29,639 nucleotides of DNA, from NCBI GenBank assembly GCA_049317345.1, contig JBMOIL010000007.1:1-29639 (forward strand), in the 5' to 3' direction. Both the position numbers and the translations under genes were made by a program. The notes under the pieces were generated by a model, which searched no databases, had not been told where the DNA came from, and worked only from the letters and a program-made list of their open reading frames with translations. Source of the stretch: Mxb001 sp049317345. Lineage in GTDB: Bacteria > Actinomycetota > Actinomycetes > S36-B12. This document shows, in pieces, positions 21,196-29,536 of this stretch (position 1 is the first letter of the stretch; each line of letters opens with the position of its first letter).

Positions 21196-22437
21196 GTGGA
21201 CTCTTCTGCCGACCCGCCGGGCGACACCCTCGATCTTCTCCCTGCGGAGCCCCTTAACCCCGTGGAGCTGCTCCAGGGCCTCCCCGAGGTCGTGACGACT
21301 TCCGAAGGCATGCGCCTGGCGATCGAGGCCCTCAGGCAGGGAGACGGCCCCGTGGCGGTGGACGCCGAGCGGGCATCGGGCTTCAAATACGGGCAGCGTG
21401 CGTATCTCGTGCAGTTCTACCGACGTGGAGGCGGCACCTGGCTCGTCGACCCCACCGCCTTCGACGACCTGGTGTCTCTCTCTGAAGCTTTGAACGACGC
21501 ACCCTGGATACTCCACGCCGCGTCGCAGGACCTGCCGTGCATGCGGGAGGTCGGGTTGGTGCCGCAGCGCATCTTCGATACGGAGTTGGCCGCACGTCTA
21601 CTCGGTCGAGAGCGTGTGGGTCTTGGGCCGCTCGTGGAAAGTGAACTCGGCCTGCACCTTGCCAAGGGCCATGGGGCAGCCGACTGGTCACGACGACCGC
21701 TTCCCGATGACTGGCTCAGGTACGCCGCCCTCGATGTCGAGGTGCTCGTCGACCTGCACGATGTCCTGGTCGCCGACCTGGCCACCAGTGGCAAGGCGCC
21801 GTGGGCCGAAGAGGAATTCCTCGCTGTCCTCCACCAGCCGCCGCCACCCGCCCGGCGCGATCCGTGGCGGCGCACCTCGGGTATGCACCGTGTCCGCGGT
21901 CGCCGACCGCTGGCCGTGGTGCGAGCCCTGTGGGAATCGCGAGATGATCTCGCCCAGCGGATGGACGTGAGTCCCGGCCGCGTCCTTCCCGACTCCGCCA
22001 TCGTCGCAGCGGCCTCGGCTTCGCCGCGAGATCGTGACGCACTGGCCGCACTCCCTGAGTTCCGCAAAGGCCACGCGGCCCGGCATCTGGATCGATGGTG
22101 GCGTGCAGTCGAGCTCGCGCACTCCCTCCCCGAAGACGAGTTGCCCGCCCCGGCGCTGCCCTCGGACGGTCCGCCGCCCGCGCGCGTCTGGCGCGATCGT
22201 GACCCGGTCGCGGCCGATCGCCTGGCGCGGGCGCGCGCGGCACTCGCCGATATCGCCGAAGCCCAAACGATGCCCGTGGAGAACCTCGTCTCGCCCGATG
22301 CCGTGCGCAGATGGGCGTGGGATCCGCCCATGCCCATCAATGCCGAAACGGTCGGTGCGGCACTAACCCGGTCCGGTGCGCGTCCATGGCAGGTGGCCCT
22401 GTGCGCGCAGGCCCTCGCGGAATCCGCGGAAGATTGA
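21196..22437 (+). CDS. ribonuclease D-like 3'-5' exonuclease with HRDC domain
   Basis: A 413-residue DEDD-superfamily exoribonuclease likely involved in 3' maturation or decay of stable RNAs. The exonuclease domain carries Asp56 and Glu58 (AVDAERASGF), Asp112 (HAASQDLPCM) and the Tyr176/Asp180 pair (YAALDVEVL), the full DEDDy set. The HRDC nucleic-acid-binding domain begins near residue 233 (RRPLAVVRALWESRDDLAQ, then VLPDSAIV). A less conserved helical region completes the C-terminus. The start GTG 21196 is 9 bp after the DUF3000 stop, with no obvious ribosome site, so translation is probably coupled. The stop abuts the convergent dxs stop. Confidence 0.94.
   Translation: MDSSADPPGDTLDLLPAEPLNPVELLQGLPEVVTTSEGMRLAIEALRQGDGPVAVDAERASGFKYGQRAYLVQFYRRGGGTWLVDPTAFDDLVSLSEALNDAPWILHAASQDLPCMREVGLVPQRIFDTELAARLLGRERVGLGPLVESELGLHLAKGHGAADWSRRPLPDDWLRYAALDVEVLVDLHDVLVADLATSGKAPWAEEEFLAVLHQPPPPARRDPWRRTSGMHRVRGRRPLAVVRALWESRDDLAQRMDVSPGRVLPDSAIVAAASASPRDRDALAALPEFRKGHAARHLDRWWRAVELAHSLPEDELPAPALPSDGPPPARVWRDRDPVAADRLARARAALADIAEAQTMPVENLVSPDAVRRWAWDPPMPINAETVGAALTRSGARPWQVALCAQALAESAED
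22416..22428. terminator. short palindrome before the RNase D/dxs junction
   Basis: CGCGGA and TCCGCG flank one base, giving a 4-bp CGCG stem with a 5-nt loop in RNA. It lies about 7 nt before the RNase D stop and 10 nt past the dxs stop on the other strand. A weak candidate. Confidence 0.2.
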
Positions 22438-24366
22438 TCAGCCCAGCGAATCCTGCGCCGGGGTGACGCCCTCGGACATGGCAGCAAGGGGCGCCGCCAC
22501 GCGCTCCGTGACTCGGCGAGCGATGTCCTGAGCGCTCAAGCCGGCATGTGTCAGCACGCTGGCCCTCGCACCGTGATCAGGGAACGCGGCAGGCATGCCG
22601 AAGGTCAGGGCCGGGGTGGTGACTCCGGCGTCCTCCAGCAGCGTGCGCAAGGCAGTGCCGATGCCGCCCGCACGCATGTTGTCCTCGATCACCACGACCA
22701 GGTCCGCGTCGGCTGCTAGCCCAGCCAGCCGTGCCGGCACCGGGAGCACCCATCGCGGATCGGCCACCGTCGCCGTGATGCCTTGCGCCGCCAGAGCGTC
22801 AGCAACCTCGAGTCCCAGGGTGGCGAACGCTCCGATAGCGACGACGAGGACGTCGCAGGCACCCGACTCTCGCAGAATGTCGACACCGTCGATGCGACGA
22901 ACGGCGGGGATGTCCTCAGCGACCGCCCCCTTGGGGAAACGCACCACGGTCGGGCCGTCGGAGATCCCCACCGCCTCACGGAGTTGCTCCCTCAGGCTGT
23001 GAGCGTCGCGAGGGGCAGCTAACCGAAGACCCGGGACGACACCGAGAAGTGACATGTCCCAGATGCCGTTGTGGCTGGGGCCATCGTCACCGGTCACGCC
23101 TGCTCGATCCAGGACAAACGTGACGCCCGCCCGATGCAGTGCGCAGTCCATGATCACCTGGTCGATCGCACGGTTGAGGAAGGTGGCGTAGACGGCTACC
23201 ACCGGATGAAGGCCGGCGTAGGCCATGCCCGCCGCGCTTGTGGCCGCGTGCTGCTCGGCGATGCCCACGTCGAAGGTGCGCTCGGGGAACTGCTGCGCAA
23301 ACCGGTCCAGGCCCGTTGGGCCAAGCATCGCGGCCGTGATGGTGACGACGTCCGGGGACTCCTTGCCGATCGCCACCATCTCGTCGGCAAACACCGATGT
23401 CCAGGTGAGACCCGATGCGCGCAGCGGTTGACCTGTCTCTGGATCGATAACCCCGATGCCATGGAATCGATCGGCCTCGTCCTGCTCGGCCGGTGCGTAG
23501 CCTCGCCCCTTCTCCGTGATCACGTGGACCACGACAGGACCAGGGAAGTCGCGTGCGCGACGCAAGGCATGCTCGACCTCGACGGTGTCATGCCCATCGA
23601 TGGGGCCGATGTACTTCAGGCCGAGGTCTTCGAACATTCCCTGCGGGGCAACGATGTCCTTCAGGCCCTTCTTCATGCCGTGAAGAGCCTCGTAGACGGG
23701 TGCGCCAAGGACGGGCGTGCGCTGCAGCGTGCGTCGCCCCCATCCCAGGAATCGCTCATATCCCTGGGTCGTGCGCAGCGTCGCGAGGTGATGCGCCATG
23801 CCCCCGATGGTCGGTGAGTAGGACCGCTCATTGTCGTTGACGAGGATCACCATTGGGCGATCCGAGGCCGCAATGTTGTTGAGCGCCTCCCAGGCCATCC
23901 CCCCGGTCAACGAGCCGTCCCCGACGACGGCGACAACGTGCCGGGCGTTCGGACCCTCGATCTCACCATGCAATTCAAAAGCCTTGGAGATGCCGTCGGC
24001 GTAGGACAACGCGGTGGACGCGTGGGAGTTCTCGATGACGTCGTGCTCGGACTCCGCACGCGACGGGTACCCGGACAGCCCACCCTCTTTGCGCAGGGTG
24101 CCAAAGCCCTGCCAGCGCCCCGTGAGCATCTTGTGCACATAGGCCTGGTGCCCGGTATCCCAGAGGATGACATCGCGCGGGGATTCGAAAACCCTGTGCA
24201 GAGCGAGGGTGACCTCCACGACCCCGAGATTCGGCCCGAGGTGTCCGCCGGTCGCGGACACCTGACGGACGAGGAACTCCCGCACCTCGTCGGCGAGGGC
24301 CGGAAGGTCCTCGTCAGGGAGTCGACGCAGGTCCTCAGGGGAGGCGATGCCGTCGAGCAGACCCAT
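22438..24366 (-). CDS. dxs: 1-deoxy-D-xylulose-5-phosphate synthase
   Basis: Condenses pyruvate and glyceraldehyde 3-phosphate using thiamine diphosphate, the first step of the MEP isoprenoid pathway; its product also feeds thiamine and pyridoxal synthesis. The 642-residue length is typical. Visible elements are GGHLGPNLG (40-48), WDTGHQAYVHKMLTGR (69-84), the ThDP-binding GDGSLTGG...NN (149-164), VNDNERSYSP, and the transketolase pyrimidine-domain segment VLDRAGVTGDDGPSHNG. ATG 24366 has GGGAGG about 10 nt upstream, and a TAGACT hexamer on the minus strand (24417-24422) may be its -10. Products would support undecaprenyl phosphate recycling by the uppP gene of this window. Confidence 0.97.
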   Translation of the reverse strand: MGLLDGIASPEDLRRLPDEDLPALADEVREFLVRQVSATGGHLGPNLGVVEVTLALHRVFESPRDVILWDTGHQAYVHKMLTGRWQGFGTLRKEGGLSGYPSRAESEHDVIENSHASTALSYADGISKAFELHGEIEGPNARHVVAVVGDGSLTGGMAWEALNNIAASDRPMVILVNDNERSYSPTIGGMAHHLATLRTTQGYERFLGWGRRTLQRTPVLGAPVYEALHGMKKGLKDIVAPQGMFEDLGLKYIGPIDGHDTVEVEHALRRARDFPGPVVVHVITEKGRGYAPAEQDEADRFHGIGVIDPETGQPLRASGLTWTSVFADEMVAIGKESPDVVTITAAMLGPTGLDRFAQQFPERTFDVGIAEQHAATSAAGMAYAGLHPVVAVYATFLNRAIDQVIMDCALHRAGVTFVLDRAGVTGDDGPSHNGIWDMSLLGVVPGLRLAAPRDAHSLREQLREAVGISDGPTVVRFPKGAVAEDIPAVRRIDGVDILRESGACDVLVVAIGAFATLGLEVADALAAQGITATVADPRWVLPVPARLAGLAADADLVVVIEDNMRAGGIGTALRTLLEDAGVTTPALTFGMPAAFPDHGARASVLTHAGLSAQDIARRVTERVAAPLAAMSEGVTPAQDSLG

Positions 24367-24446
24367 GCCGCACTCGCCTCCCGTCCACGCGCCGTGGCGG
24401 CGCGATCGACCCGACCAGTCTAGGCGCCCCCTGCCGATGGCACATG

Positions 24447-24800
24447 TCAGAGGCGCGCCTGCCAGCGGCGGCCGCCGAGCGCATCGGCGACCATGGCCAC
24501 CTCGCGCTGGAGGCGCTGCAACTCAGCGGCCTCCCCCTCGAGGGCCGCGAGTGCCTCCTCCGGGTCGAGTCCGACGGCGGTGAGGGTCGCTCGTGCCTGG
24601 GCGTAGGCCAGACGAGCACCTTCGACACGGGCATCAAGGTCGCAGGAGACGCGGAAGGCCAGCGCCCGCGGATGCCGTGCCCACACGGACGTGGTCGAGC
24701 GAGGGATGCTCGCTACGTCCCAGAGCCAGCGGGTGGCCGTCTCCGGGAACTCGTCGTCATCCGGATCGGCGACACGTGCCGGCCATCCCGGTGGACGCAT
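24447..24800 (-). CDS. hypothetical helical protein coupled to aconitase
   Basis: I do not recognise this 117-residue protein. It starts with a Pro/Asp-rich stretch (PDDDEFPETATRWLWD), and from residue ~52 onward is predicted to be helical and coiled-coil-like (alanine-, leucine- and glutamate-rich, e.g. EALAALEGEAAELQRLQREV). No signal peptide or metal motif is seen. ATG 24800 lies only 2 nt after the acnA stop, so it is the second gene of the acnA operon and probably translationally coupled. Codon bias matches its neighbours. A 6-bp GC stem at 24388-24404 lies downstream as a possible terminator. Confidence 0.72.
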   Translation of the reverse strand: MRPPGWPARVADPDDDEFPETATRWLWDVASIPRSTTSVWARHPRALAFRVSCDLDARVEGARLAYAQARATLTAVGLDPEEALAALEGEAAELQRLQREVAMVADALGGRRWQARL

Positions 24801-24802
24801 GC

Positions 24803-27463
24803 CTAGACCAGTGAGCGCAGGACGTACTGAAGGATGCCGCCGTGCCGGAAGTAGTCGGCCTCGCCCGGTGTGTCCACGCGCACGCGGGCACTGAACTCGA
24901 CCGTGCGTCCGTCTGCCGCGACAGCCTCGACGTCAACCTCCACTGGAGTGCGCCCCTCATTGAACGCCGTGATCCCACGAATGGTGAAGACCTCATCACC
25001 CTGCAGTCCCAGGGAGTCCGCGCTCACGCCTGCCGGGAATTGCAGCGGCAACACGCCCATCCCGATGAGGTTGGAGCGGTGGATGCGCTCGTACGACTGC
25101 GCGATAACCGCCTTGACCCCAAGGAGAGCGGTGCCCTTCGCGGCCCAGTCCCGGCTCGATCCTGAGCCGTATTCCTTGCCCGCCAGGATGACCAGCGGAG
25201 TGTGGTGGCGCGCGTAGGCGACCGCGGCGTCGTAGACGGGCACGGTGGCGTCGTCAGGCGTCGTGAAATCCACCGTGTAGCCGCCCTCGACATCGTGGAG
25301 CATGAGATTGCGCAACCGAATGTTGGCGAAGGTGCCCCGGATCATCACCTCGTGATTGCCGCGGCGGGATCCGTAGGAGTTGAAGTCCTTGCGATCCACC
25401 CCGTGCTTGGCGAGGTAGTGCCCCGCCGGGCTATCCGGCTTGATGTTGCCCGCCGGTGAGATGTGATCGGTCGTGACGGAGTCACCCAGTTTGAGTAGCA
25501 CTCGGGCGCCGTTGATGTCGTGAAGCGGCTCGGGCTCACGTGGCATGCCCTCGAAGTACGGCGGCTTGCGCACATAGGTGCTCGCGGGATCCCACGCGAA
25601 GCGATCCCCTGTGGGGGTGGGCAGGCTTCGCCACCGGTTGTCCCCGTGGAAGACATCGGCGTAGCGCGCAGCGAACATGCCTTCGTCGATGGAGGAGTCG
25701 ATAACCGACTGGATCTCCTGAGGGCTTGGCCAGATGTCCGCGAGGAATACGGGGTTCCCCGAGTCGTCAAGACCCAGGGGCTCCGTAGCGAAGTCGATGT
25801 CCATGGTCCCCGCGATCGCATAGGCGACCACGAGGGGCGGCGAGGCCAGGTAATTCATCTTGACGTCCGGGTTGATGCGGCCCTCGAAATTGCGATTGCC
25901 GCTCAGGACCGAGACGACGGCGAGGTCGGCCTCGTTTACTGCCGCGCTGACCTCGGGGATGAGCGGCCCGGAGTTGCCGATGCACACGGTGCAGCCGTAG
26001 CCCACCGTGTCGAAGCCGAGCTTGTCCAGGAACGGCGTGAGACCCGCCCTGTCGTAGTAATCGGTGACCACCTGCGAGCCCGGCCCCAGGGTCGTCTTCA
26101 CCCAGGGCTTGCGCGAGAGGCCGCACTCAACCGCCTTCTTGGCCAGCAGGCCCGCGCCCACCATCACCGAAGGATTAGAGGTGTTGGTGCAAGAGGTGAT
26201 GGCCGCGATAGCGACGGAGCCATGCCCAATCTCCACCGGCTCCCCGTCGATCTGCGTCTCGACCGCGGCAGCGGGATTCTGGGTGAAGTCGTGCAGCGCG
26301 CCGACAAAGGCGGACTTCGCATCACTGAGGGACACGCGATCCTGGGGCCGCTTGGGACCGGCAATCGAGGGCACGACCGAGCCGAGGTCGAGCTCGACGT
26401 ACTCCGAGTAGCGCGCCTCGTGAGCGGGGTCGTGCCAGAGCCCCTGCACCTTGGCGTACGCCTCCACGAGGGCGATCTGCTCCTCCGAGCGCCCGGTGAG
26501 CCTCAGGTAGTCCACGGTCGCTGCGTCGATGGGGAAGATGGCGACAGTCGAGCCGTACTCCGGACTCATGTTGCCGATCGTCGCCCGATCGGCGAGCGGC
26601 ACCGCACCAACGCCTTCGCCGTAGAACTCGACGAACTTGCCCACAACACCATGCTTGCGGAGCATCTCGGTGATCGTGAGCACCAGGTCGGTCGCCGTGG
26701 CTCCCACTGGCAACTCGCCCGTGAGCTTGAAGCCGACGACGAGGGGGATGAGCATCGATACGGGCTGGCCCAGCATGGCCGCCTCGGCCTCGATGCCTCC
26801 CACGCCCCACCCAAGGACCCCGAGGCCGTTGACCATCGTGGTGTGACTGTCGGTCCCGACGACAGTGTCGGGATACGCCTGGCCACCACGCGCCATGATC
26901 ACGCGCGCGAGGTGCTCGATATTGACCTGGTGCACGATTCCCGTGCCGGGCGGCACCACCTTGAACTCCTCGAATGCACCCTGACCCCATCTGAGGAACT
27001 GGTAGCGCTCACGGTTGCGCTCGTATTCGAGGGCGGTGTTGAGATCTGCGGCGTCAGGGCGAGCGAAGTAGTCGGCGATGACGCTGTGATCGATGACGAG
27101 CTCGGCCGGAGCGAGGGGCTCGATCTTCGCGGGGTCTCCCCCGAGATCCACGACCGCCTCCCGCATCGTGGCCAAGTCGACCACCACGGGAACGCCCGTG
27201 AAGTCCTGCATGATGACGCGTGCGGGCGTGAACTGGATCTCCTCGGTGGGCTCGGCGTCCGCCTTCCAGTCGCCCAGCGCACGAATCTGCGCTTCCGTGA
27301 CGTTGGAGCCGTCTTCGGTACGTAGGAGGTTCTCCAGCAGGATGCGATGCGTGAAGGGCAGGGACTCCGCACCGGGAACGGCGTCGATGCGGAAGATCTG
27401 GTAGTCACGGTCTCCCACGGTGAGCGTGGTCCGCGCTCCCAGGCTGTCCTGACTGGCTGCCAC
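24803..27463 (-). CDS. acnA: aconitate hydratase A
   Basis: Isomerises citrate and isocitrate through cis-aconitate in the TCA cycle with a [4Fe-4S] cluster. The 886-residue product is full length for the AcnA/IRP-type family. The cluster ligands are Cys425 (ITSCTNTSNP), Cys491 and Cys494 (GCTVCIGNSGP). Other conserved parts are VGTDSHTTMVNGLGVLGWGVGGIEAEAAMLG split over residues ~202-232, and the C-terminal swivelling-domain motif GKEYGSGSSRDWAAKG. The start is GTG 27463, preceded by AAGGAGGG at 8 nt. Proteins of this type can bind RNA when they lose the cluster; nothing here shows that directly. A hypothetical gene follows 2 nt after the stop. It is divergent from asnB across 159 bp. Confidence 0.97.
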   Translation of the reverse strand: MAASQDSLGARTTLTVGDRDYQIFRIDAVPGAESLPFTHRILLENLLRTEDGSNVTEAQIRALGDWKADAEPTEEIQFTPARVIMQDFTGVPVVVDLATMREAVVDLGGDPAKIEPLAPAELVIDHSVIADYFARPDAADLNTALEYERNRERYQFLRWGQGAFEEFKVVPPGTGIVHQVNIEHLARVIMARGGQAYPDTVVGTDSHTTMVNGLGVLGWGVGGIEAEAAMLGQPVSMLIPLVVGFKLTGELPVGATATDLVLTITEMLRKHGVVGKFVEFYGEGVGAVPLADRATIGNMSPEYGSTVAIFPIDAATVDYLRLTGRSEEQIALVEAYAKVQGLWHDPAHEARYSEYVELDLGSVVPSIAGPKRPQDRVSLSDAKSAFVGALHDFTQNPAAAVETQIDGEPVEIGHGSVAIAAITSCTNTSNPSVMVGAGLLAKKAVECGLSRKPWVKTTLGPGSQVVTDYYDRAGLTPFLDKLGFDTVGYGCTVCIGNSGPLIPEVSAAVNEADLAVVSVLSGNRNFEGRINPDVKMNYLASPPLVVAYAIAGTMDIDFATEPLGLDDSGNPVFLADIWPSPQEIQSVIDSSIDEGMFAARYADVFHGDNRWRSLPTPTGDRFAWDPASTYVRKPPYFEGMPREPEPLHDINGARVLLKLGDSVTTDHISPAGNIKPDSPAGHYLAKHGVDRKDFNSYGSRRGNHEVMIRGTFANIRLRNLMLHDVEGGYTVDFTTPDDATVPVYDAAVAYARHHTPLVILAGKEYGSGSSRDWAAKGTALLGVKAVIAQSYERIHRSNLIGMGVLPLQFPAGVSADSLGLQGDEVFTIRGITAFNEGRTPVEVDVEAVAADGRTVEFSARVRVDTPGEADYFRHGGILQYVLRSLV

Positions 27464-27506
27464 GACGTGTCCCTCCTTCGTCGGCGGGGCTCATCGCCCG
27501 GCTTCC

Positions 27507-27512
27507 ACACTA
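27507..27512 (-). promoter_or_regulatory. possible -10 hexamer for acnA
   Basis: TAGTGT on the minus strand would give a leader of about 37 nt containing the AAGGAGGG ribosome site. No clear -35 element is seen. Confidence 0.35.
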
Positions 27513-27562
27513 CTGCGCGACGCGCGGGCCGCGATGAGGCCCTCGCTGCCCGTGAATAGCAA

Positions 27563-27583
27563 GCGTGACCTGTTAGCGTGACG
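27563..27583 (+). repeat. direct repeat over the asnB promoter
   Basis: AGCGTGAC occurs at 27563-27570 and again at 27576-27583, 13 bp apart. The second copy overlaps the presumed -10. This could be a regulator site, but two 8-bp copies in GC-rich DNA are weak evidence. Confidence 0.35.
27575..27580 (+). promoter_or_regulatory. possible -10 hexamer for asnB
   Basis: TAGCGT lies about 42 nt before ATG 27623. The resulting leader of roughly 36 nt would contain AAGGAGG (27606-27612). No clear -35. Confidence 0.35.
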
Positions 27584-27622
27584 GAGCCCGGATGGCGCGG
27601 GCGCGAAGGAGGTCCACGCCGC

Positions 27623-29536
27623 ATGTGCGGTATCGCTGGAGTCCTCGGGCCCGCTGAGCGCACTACGGGCGTCATGGGGCCGATGCTCGAGGTGATCCAC
27701 CATCGCGGTCCGGACGACTCAGGATCCTTTGTCGGCGAGGACTTCGCCTTCGGCATGACCCGCCTGGCCATCATCGACATCGCCGGTGGTCACCAGCCCA
27801 TGTGGAGCGAGGACGGCAGTGTGGGCATCGTCTTCAACGGCGAGATCTACAACTACCGAGAGCTCGATGCGGAGCTCTCCGCCGCCGGCCTGCCCCCACG
27901 CAGCACAAGCGATACGGACACCATCCTGCGGCTGTACGAGCACATGGGCCGAGAAGACCTTCCCGGCATGATGCTCCGGCTCCGCGGCATGTTCGGCTTG
28001 TGCATCTACGACGCCACGATGCATCGCCTCGTCTTGGCCCGAGATCCCTTCGGAATTAAGCCTCTCTATGTGAGGCTCGGCGACGGCGCTCACAGCGGGC
28101 AGGTGGTTGCCTTCGCCTCAGAGATCAAGAGCCTGCTCGTCGACCCTCAGGTGAGCCCCGAGGTCGACATGGATGCCGTCGTCAACTACCTCTCATTCCA
28201 GTTCAATCCCCTGCCGCAGACCTTCTTCCGCGGAATCCACCGGCTCGATCCCGGCCATTTCGCGGTCGTCGACCTCTCCGATCCGCAGTTCCGGCCCCAG
28301 CGCTACTGGCGCTACGAGTTCGCGGCCGACGTCGACGACGAGCCACGTCTCATCGACGAGGTCCGCTCGGTGCTCGAAGACTCCGTGGAGCACCACCTCA
28401 TCGCCGACGTCCCCGTCGGCGCATTCCTCAGCGGCGGGGTCGACAGCGCCATCACCGTGACCCTGGTGCAAGAGCAGCGTGCGGCTCTCGGGCTGGAGCC
28501 GGTCAAGACCTTCACCGTCGGCTTCGATGCGGTGAGTGAGCATGCCGAGGCCCGCGAGGTGGCTGATGCTCTCGGCACGGACCACCATGAGATTCATGTC
28601 GCCCTGTCCGAGTACCTCGGGGTCCTTCCCGACATCGCCTGGTACTTCGACGAGCCCGTGGCCGATCCGTCCGCGGTGTCGCTCTACTTCGTGGCCCAGG
28701 CTGCACGTGAGCACGTCACGGTCGTGCTCTCGGGTGAGGGTGCAGACGAACTCTTCGGTGGCTACCGGATCTATCGCGAGCCCATCGACCTCGACAGGAT
28801 CCGCCGCCTCCCCCGGCCATTGCGCCGCCTTGCCGGTCGTCTCGGGCACTCAACCCGGTCCTTCCCTGGTCGCAACTACCTCCGTCGCGCCACGACACCC
28901 TTCGCGGATCGCTACATCGGCAATGCCTACGTCTTCCGCCCGGATGAGGTCCGCAAGATCCTCAAGGACCACCGGGCGGTCGCTCATGTGCGTCCCGCTG
29001 ACGTGCTCGCGGCTGAGTACGCCGACTTCGACGCGCTCCCCGAGTCCCGGCGCATGCAGCTCGTCGATATGGCCTTTTGGCTCCGTGGCGACATCCTTGC
29101 CAAGGCCGACCGCATGACCATGGCGCACTCGCTGGAGCTGCGGGTGCCGTACCTGGATCCCCGTGTGGCCGCCGTGAGCGCCACCATCCCTGACCGCCTC
29201 AAGTACCGCGACGGCACCACCAAGTGGCTCCTGAGGCGAGCCTTCCGGGGCAGGATCCCCGAGGCCACCGAGCACCGAGCAAAGCTCGGCTTTCCGACTC
29301 CCTTCCGCCACTGGCTCGCCCAGGATCCCGATGCCGTCCTGGCGCCAATCCGGCGCAGCGCATTTCTCGCCAGCATCCTCGACATGGATGTCGTCGAAGC
29401 TCTCGCGCGTGGCCATGCCAGCGGTGCGACCGACGCATCGCGCAGGATCTTCGTGCTGCTCATGCTTGCGCTCTGGCATGAAGCGTTCTTCGGAGGGCCC
29501 GCAGGCGTGCGGCCCTCCGAGCGGGCGTCTGCCTAG
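27623..29536 (+). CDS. asnB: asparagine synthase (glutamine-hydrolysing)
   Basis: Makes asparagine from aspartate, ATP and glutamine. The 637-residue product has the N-terminal class II glutaminase domain beginning MCGIAG, where Cys2 becomes the catalytic N-terminal nucleophile; this fixes ATG 27623 as the start. Other glutaminase motifs are HHRGPDD (26-32), FNGEIYN (71-77) and DTDT (97-100). The synthetase domain has the ATP-pyrophosphatase loop LSGGVDSA (269-276), SGEGADELFGGY, and KADRMTMAHSLELRVP. The ribosome site AAGGAGG is 10 nt upstream. An asnB paralogue in actinobacteria may also amidate meso-diaminopimelate in peptidoglycan precursors, and sequence alone does not separate the two. 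Convergent with an unidentified gene whose stop codon overlaps. Confidence 0.94.
   Translation: MCGIAGVLGPAERTTGVMGPMLEVIHHRGPDDSGSFVGEDFAFGMTRLAIIDIAGGHQPMWSEDGSVGIVFNGEIYNYRELDAELSAAGLPPRSTSDTDTILRLYEHMGREDLPGMMLRLRGMFGLCIYDATMHRLVLARDPFGIKPLYVRLGDGAHSGQVVAFASEIKSLLVDPQVSPEVDMDAVVNYLSFQFNPLPQTFFRGIHRLDPGHFAVVDLSDPQFRPQRYWRYEFAADVDDEPRLIDEVRSVLEDSVEHHLIADVPVGAFLSGGVDSAITVTLVQEQRAALGLEPVKTFTVGFDAVSEHAEAREVADALGTDHHEIHVALSEYLGVLPDIAWYFDEPVADPSAVSLYFVAQAAREHVTVVLSGEGADELFGGYRIYREPIDLDRIRRLPRPLRRLAGRLGHSTRSFPGRNYLRRATTPFADRYIGNAYVFRPDEVRKILKDHRAVAHVRPADVLAAEYADFDALPESRRMQLVDMAFWLRGDILAKADRMTMAHSLELRVPYLDPRVAAVSATIPDRLKYRDGTTKWLLRRAFRGRIPEATEHRAKLGFPTPFRHWLAQDPDAVLAPIRRSAFLASILDMDVVEALARGHASGATDASRRIFVLLMLALWHEAFFGGPAGVRPSERASA
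29490..29520. terminator. strong hairpin in the 3' end of asnB
   Basis: TCGGAGGGCC pairs with GGCCCTCCGA as a perfect 10-bp stem, with a small inner stem and a 6-nt loop. It lies inside the last codons of asnB and 13 nt past the stop of the convergent minus-strand gene, for which it would be a well-placed terminator. There is no T-tract. Confidence 0.45.

Noticed and set aside
25520..27325. Long open frame on the plus strand across acnA
   Set aside because: It lies entirely antisense to a full-length aconitase with all cluster cysteines. Such frames are expected in high-GC DNA and the translation has no recognisable domain.
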